Shown here: one piece after another, positions 1 to 4,140 of the stretch | Layout of the letters: every line of letters starts with the position of its first letter | How positions within the stretch are numbered: position 1 is the stretch's first letter | NCBI GenBank assembly: GCA_022566235.1 | Contig: JADFJI010000193.1 | Span: forward strand, 1 to 5,158 | Direction: 5' to 3' | Length of the DNA: 5,158 nucleotides | Origin: Chloroflexota bacterium | Lineage (GTDB): Bacteria; Chloroflexota; Dehalococcoidia; Plut-88900 | Notes under the pieces: generated by a model | The model's input: only the letters and a program-made list of their open reading frames with translations | Told to the model about the DNA's origin: nothing | The model's database searches: none | Position numbers and translations under genes: made by a program

Positions 1-261
1 TTCGAGATCAAACATGAAATGCTCCTTCACTCCCCTAAGCCTCAAAAAGGTTCTTACTGCGCTGATCTTCCGACGCGTGGTTTTGTAGGTCCACTTTTTT
101 TCTTTGACAATTTGCTTCCAGTCATTAGGTTGCATTTCGAATATCGTTCGACCGCGTTTTTTCAGCTGGCGGTTGATTACCCGCAAGTCGAAGTTATAGG
201 TTGTCCGGCTTGTTTCCTGTCCGGCCCATTCTTCCTCGGTAATGAAAAGAGTCCGTACCAA
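1..261 (-). CDS. Probable tyrosine recombinase/phage integrase, N-terminal part (runs off window)
   Basis: An open frame of 87 codons runs on the minus strand to the window edge, so the 3' part is missing. It starts with TTG at 261, chosen because AGGAGGT (268-274) lies six bases upstream; no in-frame ATG lies between the upstream stop and the window edge apart from internal ones. The protein begins VRTLFITEEEW, then has RTTYNFDLRVINRQLKKRG, a DW pair, and ends with KISAVRTFLRLRG. This pattern (a T-x-x-x-Y helix, a short linker, then a basic helix with SAVRTFL) resembles the SAM-like core-binding domain of XerC/D-type integrases. In that family this domain clamps DNA and the catalytic R-H-R-Y domain follows, here outside the window. 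The family call is by pattern only. It is the last gene of a minus-strand set with the 70-residue ORF and the RHH regulator, a setting that suits a mobile element. Confidence 0.55.
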   Translation of the reverse strand, partial: MVRTLFITEEEWAGQETSRTTYNFDLRVINRQLKKRGRTIFEMQPNDWKQIVKEKKWTYKTTRRKISAVRTFLRLRGVKEHFMFDLE

Positions 262-267
262 GTAATT

Positions 268-274
268 ACCTCCT
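268..274 (-). promoter_or_regulatory. Ribosome binding site deciding a TTG start
   Basis: The minus strand reads AGGAGGT, then AATTAC, then TTG. A perfect Shine-Dalgarno at six-base spacing is the reason to place the recombinase start at TTG 261. The nearby ATG upstream of the site opens only a five-codon frame that ends at TAA. Confidence 0.6.
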
Positions 275-283
275 ATGATGCAT

Positions 284-315
284 ACTTGTCGGCCGTGCAA
301 GGCCGTCGTACAAGT
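284..315. repeat. Nested inverted repeat upstream of the recombinase gene
   Basis: Outer arms ACTTGT (284-289) and ACAAGT (310-315) enclose inner arms CGGCC (290-294) and GGCCG (301-305) around a six-base loop, with a four-base asymmetry (TCGT) on one side. It sits between the 70-residue ORF and the recombinase ribosome binding site. It has no T-run, so it is not a terminator. It could be an RNA hairpin controlling translation, a protein-binding site or a recombination site; the sequence does not decide between these. Confidence 0.5.
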
Positions 316-338
316 TTTCCCTGCTGTCTAAATCCTCT

Positions 339-551
339 TCACGATGTTAGGAACCGGACTAGATTCACGTATGACATGCTTTGGCCGATTTCTTCCTCTT
401 TGCGCATTTGGTCAAGCTCTCCAGCGAGCCAGGCGAGGGTCGCGTAGTAACGTTCCTCTGTCCACGCCTCCCCCGGCGGCGTTTTCGATTCTTGGCGGCT
501 TTTGTGCTCGCGGAGTACTTTTCCCCAAGTCTGAAATCGCTCAGCACTCAT
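339..551 (-). CDS. Small charged protein of unknown function (70 aa)
   Basis: I do not recognise a family. The frame begins with ATG at 551 preceded by AGGAGGT (557-563) at a five-base spacing, which makes it a credible gene despite its length. The product is rich in charged residues (RFQTWGKVLREHKSRQESK near the N-terminus; an Asp/Glu/Lys/Arg-rich stretch DQMRKEEE around residues 47-54) and looks mostly helical. A Trp-Thr-Glu-Glu-Arg segment sits at about residues 30-34. There is no signal peptide or membrane segment. An intrinsic terminator ends five bases before its Shine-Dalgarno, so its mRNA must read through that terminator or start within it. It lies 77 bases upstream of the recombinase start on the same strand. 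A role as recombination directionality factor or other accessory is possible from position only. Confidence 0.6.
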   Translation of the reverse strand: MSAERFQTWGKVLREHKSRQESKTPPGEAWTEERYYATLAWLAGELDQMRKEEEIGQSMSYVNLVRFLTS

Positions 552-567
552 ATTGCACCTCCTAAGT

Positions 568-595
568 AAAAAAGCCCATCCCTTTCCGGGTGGGC
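568..595 (-). terminator. Intrinsic terminator or attenuator (minus strand)
   Basis: Read on the minus strand, GCCCACCC and GGGATGGGC form a stem of five pairs, a bulged A and three pairs around a GGAAA loop, followed at once by TTTTTT (573-568). The T-run is five bases from the AGGAGGT of the 70-residue ORF, leaving no room for a separate promoter. It therefore ends transcripts from upstream and may act as an attenuator for the two genes that follow. Confidence 0.7.
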
Positions 596-733
596 CATTG
601 TGCTATCATTCTGCAAGAACCGGCCCAATCCGGTTCACACAGTGTCCTTGCCCAGCGCCCCCTCTGAGGGGCGTTGTGCATTAGGGGACCTGTGTGATCG
701 AATTTCATTTGTAAATGTTCACTACAGCTACTG
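568..733 (-). ncRNA. Candidate structured leader or small RNA
   Basis: A promoter-like pair (740-768) predicts a start near 733, and an intrinsic terminator ends the unit near 568, giving a transcript of about 165 nt. In between lie hairpin CGCCCC/GGGGCG (656-673) and hairpin GAACCGG/CCGGTTC (617-636). The second is extended by GCAA (651-648) pairing with TTGC (616-613) across an 11-base bulge. A near-palindrome CATTTACAAATG (706-717) lies close to the predicted start. No convincing protein frame fills the stretch: the frame at 562-789 needs a TTG start without a ribosome binding site and reads into the terminator. I match it to no known RNA family. It could be a leader controlling the downstream genes or an independent small RNA. 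Confidence 0.4.
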
Positions 734-739
734 TCTGAA

Positions 740-768
740 ATGCTATTTTGGTCTGGTCCGGATTTCAA
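740..768 (-). promoter_or_regulatory. Candidate sigma70-type promoter (minus strand)
   Basis: The minus strand has TTGAAA (768-763), a 17-base spacer and TAGCAT (745-740), matching five of six and four of six consensus bases. It would start a transcript near 733, running into the hairpin region and terminator at 568-595, and on readthrough into the 70-residue ORF and recombinase genes. The call rests on consensus matching alone. Confidence 0.4.
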
Positions 769-816
769 CCAAAGGTTGCGAGTATCCAACCCACAACTTT
801 GCGGCGTAGATTTAAT

Positions 817-1026
817 CTATTGACGCTTTGCCTTGATCCCCTCTGGCTCTCCGGCTCCAATCAGGTGCTCAATCGCCCTGGCTTCAAAGCCCAAATTAAT
901 CAGTTCCCGGATCTCGGCCGACAAACTTTTCCCCCTACGTTTGGCCGATCGGTCGATCCGTGCGAGCTGCGCCGGAGGCACTCTCAATTGAATTGCCTTC
1001 GATCCTTCCACGCTGAGCTTTCGCAT
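817..1026 (-). CDS. Ribbon-helix-helix (Arc/CopG-like) DNA-binding protein (69 aa)
   Basis: The frame stays open upstream to an ATG at 1146, but the ATG at 1026 is preferred. GGAGG (1032-1036) lies five bases before it, and the conserved domain begins just after it. The protein has the ribbon-helix-helix pattern: a short beta strand AIQLRVP (residues 11-17), helix A PAQLARIDRSAKRRG (about 18-32), and helix B SLSAEIRELINLGFEA (34-49), followed by a ~20-residue tail. In this family, strands from two monomers pair and enter the major groove, and helix B with its S-x-E-I-R motif builds the dimer. Such proteins are commonly antitoxins, plasmid copy regulators or phage repressors that bind their own promoter. 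A palindrome and a direct repeat overlap the candidate promoter upstream (1104-1164), fitting autoregulation. No toxin-like gene is adjacent, so an antitoxin role is not supported here. Confidence 0.75.
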   Translation of the reverse strand: MRKLSVEGSKAIQLRVPPAQLARIDRSAKRRGKSLSAEIRELINLGFEARAIEHLIGAGEPEGIKAKRQ

Positions 1027-1031
1027 GATGC

Positions 1032-1036
1032 CCTCC
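1032..1036 (-). promoter_or_regulatory. Ribosome binding site deciding the RHH start
   Basis: GGAGG on the minus strand lies five bases upstream of the ATG at 1026. It favours a 69-residue product over the 109-residue frame from 1146, whose first 40 residues do not resemble the family. Confidence 0.6.
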
Positions 1037-1103
1037 AACAAAATGTGCCTGGCAAAAGGTTGTGGCGTCCCATAGATGTCCGGCCAGCTAGAAGAAAGTA
1101 CCG

Positions 1104-1164
1104 ATCGTAATACGATAGTCTCGATCCTACTACATACAGCGATCATTGAAAATGCCGTAAAATG
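1104..1164 (-). promoter_or_regulatory. Candidate autoregulated promoter and operator of the RHH gene
   Basis: On the minus strand, TTTTCA (1152-1147), a 17-base spacer and TAGGAT (1129-1124) make a promoter-like pair, four of six bases each, predicting a start near 1117. A perfect 13-base palindrome, ATCGTA-A-TACGAT (1104-1116), lies right at the predicted start. AAAATG occurs twice at an exact 10-base period (1149-1154 and 1159-1164) over and beside the -35 element. Repeats spaced by one helical turn around the promoter are the usual operator arrangement for RHH repressors. The leader to the ATG at 1026 would be about 90 nt. Confidence 0.4.
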
Positions 1165-1372
1165 GCAATTAAGAAAAAAAGCCTCCTGATTTAGCCTAAA
1201 GCGACTAATGTGAACGATCCGCGGAGGTGCAAGAGCCCCGGATTTCTCACCCGGTTGTCAACATGCATCACCCGGGGAATTGGCTTTCTCGCTAGTGGCC
1301 TTAGGCAAAGGAGCTCACAAACTCGTGAGACGGTGGGGCTTGGACCGCTCCTCAGTTGGCTAGGCGCCAGCG
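1165..1372. other. Intergenic stretch without a recognisable gene
   Basis: No frame on either strand here has both a plausible start and a recognisable product. Present are two CACCCGG direct repeats 21 bases apart (1248-1254 and 1269-1275), an inverted pair CCCCGG (1236-1241)/CCGGGG (1272-1277), and the small palindromes GTTGTCAAC (1254-1262) and ATGCAT (1263-1268). A run of seven T on the minus strand (1172-1178) follows an AGGAGG-like stretch but has no clear stem, so I do not call it a terminator for hsdR. Confidence 0.5.
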
Positions 1373-1678
1373 TCATGGTACAGACCAAACTTCTGACAGG
1401 GTCTCTGCCTGCTCCAGTACAGTTCGCGTGGCTTTCTCCTGCTTGTCGGGGGGATACCCGTATTTGCGCAGAATGCGCTTTACGTAAACACGAAGTTGCG
1501 CACGAACATTTTCACGAAGCGTCCAATCGATGGTTACATTCTTCTTAATAGTTGCCACAAGTTCCCGGGCGATTTTCCGCAGCGTTTCATCACCTAGCAC
1601 CTGAACAGCACTGTCGTTCGCCTCGAGGGCATCGTAGAATGCAACCTCGTCCTCCGTCAGACCCAGTTTCTCGCCTCG
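1373..1678 (-). CDS. hsdR: Type I restriction enzyme R subunit, C-terminal fragment
   Basis: The last ~101 residues resemble the C-terminal helical region of HsdR (DUF3387-type). Features are RGEKLGLTEDEVAFYDAL at the left edge, VLGDETLRKIARELV, VTIDWTLRENVRAQLR, VKRILRKYGYPPDKQEKA and a final QAETLSE. In the complete enzyme this region lies after the nuclease and helicase motor domains and contacts the HsdM/HsdS methylase core; the full subunit is about 1000 residues. Everything upstream is missing: before residue R at 1678 the frame continues only as antisense of uppS, with a meaningless TTG at 1780. The stop is TGA at 1375-1373. The fragment cannot restrict DNA. No hsdM or hsdS is in the window. 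The family call is confident, and so is the truncation. Confidence 0.85.
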   Translation of the reverse strand, partial: RGEKLGLTEDEVAFYDALEANDSAVQVLGDETLRKIARELVATIKKNVTIDWTLRENVRAQLRVYVKRILRKYGYPPDKQEKATRTVLEQAETLSEVWSVP

Positions 1679-1681
1679 GCC
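1679..1681. other. Breakpoint between hsdR (minus) and uppS (plus)
   Basis: HsdR homology on the minus strand ends with the codon at 1678-1676, and UppS homology on the plus strand begins with the Ile codon at 1682. The two conserved cores abut within about three bases, with no spacer, start codon or regulatory sequence, so unrelated DNA has been joined here. The exact base is uncertain by perhaps ten bases either way. Confidence 0.75.
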
Positions 1682-2140
1682 ATACAGAGGGAAACCAAGA
1701 GCCTGCATGAGAGGGGCGTCAGGCTTCGTCACCTGGGACGCCTGGACAGGCTTCCCAAGGATGTCCAGGCCTCTATTCAAGAAGCCGTTGAGCTAACAAA
1801 GAGCAACGACGTTATAACCGTGTGCCTCGCCTTCGATTACGGGGGGCGGGCCGAGATTCTGCGGGCCGTCCAACGGATAGTTCGCAAGGGCGTCGACCCA
1901 GATTCCATCGACGAGGCGCTCCTGTCCCGGTACCTCTACACCGACGGCATCCCGGACCCCGATCTGATAATACGGACCGCCGGTGAGATGCGCCTCAGCA
2001 ACTTCCTGATATGGCAGTCCGCCTACAGCGAGTACTACTTTACCTCCAAGCCGTGGCCCGATTTCGACAGCGAAGAGATCCGTAAGTCCCTCCTTGCTTA
2101 TTCCCAGAGACAGAGGCGGTTCGGTGGCATAGGGGTCTGA
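1682..2140 (+). CDS. uppS: Undecaprenyl diphosphate synthase, 5'-truncated
   Basis: UppS condenses eight isopentenyl diphosphates onto farnesyl diphosphate to make the C55 carrier lipid of peptidoglycan synthesis. The remaining 152 residues match the C-terminal part of cis-prenyltransferases. They include IQRETKSLHERGVRLRHLG, aligning with E. coli UppS from about residue 94, then AFDYGGRAEI, the signature RTAGEMRLSNFLIWQ, the YFT...WPDF segment and a final RQRRFGG. The first ~95 residues are absent, including the MDGNGRWA loop with the catalytic Asp and the FSSENW region, so this copy cannot be active. It has no real start codon; GTG at 1820 falls inside a conserved strand. Upstream the frame is antisense to hsdR. 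Downstream, a 42-base spacer leads to cdsA, the usual operon neighbour. Confidence 0.9.
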   Translation: MQRETKSLHERGVRLRHLGRLDRLPKDVQASIQEAVELTKSNDVITVCLAFDYGGRAEILRAVQRIVRKGVDPDSIDEALLSRYLYTDGIPDPDLIIRTAGEMRLSNFLIWQSAYSEYYFTSKPWPDFDSEEIRKSLLAYSQRQRRFGGIGV

Positions 2141-2183
2141 GCCAGACGCCGGACCCGTAATGAGCCAGACGCCGGCCCCACAA
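2138..2183 (+). repeat. Tandem 23-bp duplication filling the uppS-cdsA spacer
   Basis: Two head-to-tail 23-base units (2138-2160 and 2161-2183) both begin TGAGCCAGACGCCGG and differ at four positions near their ends. The first unit contains the uppS stop codon, and the last base of the second is the A of the cdsA ATG. The duplication also creates an eight-codon mini-frame (ATG 2160, TGA 2184-2186) whose stop overlaps the cdsA start as ATGA. Confidence 0.85.
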
Positions 2184-3013
2184 TGAACTTGTTCAGGCGT
2201 AACGCCCAGCCCATCCCTGGCCTGGTGCTGAGGGTCCTGACCACAGTCGTGGTGGTCCCTCCAATCTTCGCCGTCATCTGGTTCGGCGACCCCTGGTTCA
2301 CCATGGTTGTGGGCGCCATCGCCATCGCAGCCCTGCACGAGCTCTACTTCCTGATTTCCAAACGCTGGACCCGACCCTTTCTCCTACTCGGCACCTTCTG
2401 GACCACGGCCTTCCTGATCAACAGCCTTTTCGGCGGCACCAAGACCATGCCGATAGTGGCCGGTGCGGCAGTCATATTGTCCCTGCCCATCCTGCCTCTG
2501 AGGAGGCGCTGGCGAGAGGACCTGGTCCCCTGGGCATGGACCATCGCAGGGGCCTTCCTCCTGGGCTGGACCCTCAGCCACCTTCTGCTCCTGAGACAGC
2601 TAGCCTCGGGCCGGGAGTGGGTCCTCTTCACACTGTTCACCATCTTCGCCGCCGATGCCAGCGCCTATTTCGTCGGCAAGGCCCTGGGACGGCATAAGCT
2701 GGCCCCCCGGATCAGCCCCAAGAAGACCTGGGAGGGCGCCATTGGCGGTATGGCCGGGGCCCTGCTCATAGGGCTGCTGATCCACTACTCACTGGGCCTG
2801 CCCGTGGAGACGGCCCAGGTCCTGGGGATCGCGGCTACCATAGCGGTGGCCTCCACCCTGGGCGACCTCTCGGAATCCTACCTGAAGCGGTGGGTCGGCG
2901 CCAAAGAGGCCGGGTCTTGGGTGCCGGGCCATGGGGGGCTCCTGGACAGGCTGGACAGCGTTGTTCTCACCGTGGTCGTAGTGTATTATTACGTTCGATG
3001 GATAACGGAGTAA
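2183..3013 (+). CDS. cdsA: Phosphatidate cytidylyltransferase (CDP-diacylglycerol synthase)
   Basis: CdsA joins CTP and phosphatidic acid into CDP-diacylglycerol, the precursor of bacterial phospholipids, in the cytoplasmic membrane. The 276-residue protein is of normal length, with about eight or nine hydrophobic segments (for example 14-35, 41-58, 63-83, 88-106, 117-138, 186-204, 210-226, 258-272). Family motifs are AADASAYFVGKALGRHK (156-172), then LAPRISPKKTWEG (173-185), GDLSES (227-232), and the signature SYLKR...GHGGLLDRLDS (232-259), with the catalytic acidic residues D228, D255 and D258. One oddity is that the usual K-D pair before the GHGG loop is K241-E242. The start at ATG 2183 has no Shine-Dalgarno; the spacer is a tandem repeat with a mini-frame ending on the start codon, so coupled or leader-independent initiation is likely. 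Its end overlaps dxr by 16 bases. Confidence 0.93.
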   Translation: MNLFRRNAQPIPGLVLRVLTTVVVVPPIFAVIWFGDPWFTMVVGAIAIAALHELYFLISKRWTRPFLLLGTFWTTAFLINSLFGGTKTMPIVAGAAVILSLPILPLRRRWREDLVPWAWTIAGAFLLGWTLSHLLLLRQLASGREWVLFTLFTIFAADASAYFVGKALGRHKLAPRISPKKTWEGAIGGMAGALLIGLLIHYSLGLPVETAQVLGIAATIAVASTLGDLSESYLKRWVGAKEAGSWVPGHGGLLDRLDSVVLTVVVVYYYVRWITE

Positions 3014-4125
3014 AAGGGCTCGTCATCCTCGGTTCCACGGGGTCCATCGGACGCCAGACCCTGGATGTGGTGCGTTCCTTTCCGGACCGATTCTCAGTCA
3101 TCGGCCTGGCGGCGGGCAGAAACACCGACCTTTTGGTCCAGCAGGTCAACGAGTTCTCCCCAAGCCTGGTCTGCTGCACCGCCCCTTGCCCCGAGCTTGA
3201 GGACCTCCCTGCCAACGGCCGCCGGTGGGTGTCGCTGGAGGAGATGGTCTGCCACCCCGACGTAGACGTGGTGATGATGGCCACCGTGGGCAAGGTGGGG
3301 CTGGAGCCCACCCTGGCAGCCCTGCGCCAGGGAAAGACCGTCGCCCTATCCAACAAGGAGGTGATCGTGGCCGCGGGCGAGCTGGTAATGGCCGAGGCCC
3401 GACGCTCCAAAGGCTCCCTTCTTCCCGTGGATAGCGAGCCCAGCGCCATCTGGCAATGCCTGCGAGGCGAAGATTCCGTGTCCCGTCTTATCCTGACCGC
3501 CTCCGGCGGCCCCTTCCGCGAGCGCCCACTGGACGAGCTGGCCGACGTCACCCCCGAGGAGGCGTTAAAGCACCCAACCTGGAGCATGGGCAACAAGATC
3601 ACCATCGACTCCTCCACCCTCATGAACAAGGGGTTTGAGGTGATCGAGTCCCACCACCTCTTCGACATCCCCTACGACCAGATCGACGTGGTGGTCCATC
3701 CGCAAAGCGCCGTCCACTCCCTGGTGGAGTTCACCGATGGCTCCATCAAGGCCCAGATCGGCCCAACAGACATGCGCCTGCCCATTCAGTATGCCCTCAC
3801 CTATCCGGAGCGCTGGCACAACAGTCAGACCCCAAGGATGGGCCCCCTGGCCCAGATGCAGTTCACTTTCTACGAGCTGGACACCCCGCGCTATCCGTGC
3901 TTTGGCCTTGCCGTTGATGCTGGCAAGAAGGGCGGGACCTATCCCGCGGTCCTCAGCGCAGCGGACGAGGTAGCCGTGAACCTCTTTCTGGAACGTCGCA
4001 TCGGATTTACAGATATATTCAAAGTGGTTGAGCGGGTCCTGGATATGCACACCCCGGTTTACAACCCCTCCCTTGAGGAGATCCTGGCCGCGGACCAGTG
4101 GGCTCGGGATGCCGCCGCCGGCTAG
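2998..4125 (+). CDS. dxr: 1-deoxy-D-xylulose 5-phosphate reductoisomerase
   Basis: Dxr (IspC) rearranges and reduces DXP to 2-C-methyl-D-erythritol 4-phosphate with NADPH and a divalent metal, the committed step of the MEP isoprenoid pathway, in the cytoplasm. The 375-residue length is typical. Visible are the NADPH motif GSTGSIGRQTL (12-22), ALSNKE (116-121), metal ligands D145 and E147 in PVDSEPSAIWQ, the SGG loop (169-171), the flexible loop HPTWSMGNK with W195 and M197 (192-200), and DSSTLMNKGFEVIE (204-217) with N210, K211 and third metal ligand E214. HPQSAVHS follows at 234-241. The residue after DSE is Pro where E. coli has His. The frame is open upstream to 2890, but ATG 2998 puts the nucleotide-binding strand at the N-terminus as expected. 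It starts inside cdsA without a ribosome binding site, which points to translational coupling. rseP follows after 15 bases. Confidence 0.95.
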   Translation: MDNGVKGLVILGSTGSIGRQTLDVVRSFPDRFSVIGLAAGRNTDLLVQQVNEFSPSLVCCTAPCPELEDLPANGRRWVSLEEMVCHPDVDVVMMATVGKVGLEPTLAALRQGKTVALSNKEVIVAAGELVMAEARRSKGSLLPVDSEPSAIWQCLRGEDSVSRLILTASGGPFRERPLDELADVTPEEALKHPTWSMGNKITIDSSTLMNKGFEVIESHHLFDIPYDQIDVVVHPQSAVHSLVEFTDGSIKAQIGPTDMRLPIQYALTYPERWHNSQTPRMGPLAQMQFTFYELDTPRYPCFGLAVDAGKKGGTYPAVLSAADEVAVNLFLERRIGFTDIFKVVERVLDMHTPVYNPSLEEILAADQWARDAAAG

Positions 4126-4140
4126 ACCCACTCCAGATCT

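Noticed and set aside
19..447. 142-codon plus-strand frame at the left edge
   Set aside because: It lies antisense to the recombinase-like frame and the 70-residue gene, both of which have strong ribosome binding sites; its product is Cys/Phe/Ser-rich and unlike a real protein.
562..789. 75-codon minus-strand frame in the gap before the 70-residue ORF
   Set aside because: It needs a TTG start without a ribosome binding site, contains the hairpins, and ends inside the intrinsic terminator and its T-run. A noncoding leader explains the region better.
817..1026. RHH gene as antitoxin of a toxin-antitoxin pair
   Set aside because: No toxin-like gene (RelE/ParE, MazF or PIN type) is adjacent on the same strand; the next gene is about 270 bases away and does not look like a toxin.
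1027..1146. Extending the RHH protein to the ATG at 1146 (109 aa)
   Set aside because: The extra 40 residues do not resemble the family, the ATG at 1146 lacks a ribosome binding site, and this interval carries the candidate promoter and operator.
1172..1187. T-run on the minus strand as terminator of hsdR
   Set aside because: Seven T follow AGGAGGC, but no stem of useful length can be formed before the run.
1210..1548. 112-codon plus-strand frame and 65-codon minus-strand frame (1191-1388)
   Set aside because: The first runs antisense into the conserved HsdR end; neither has a ribosome binding site or a recognisable domain.
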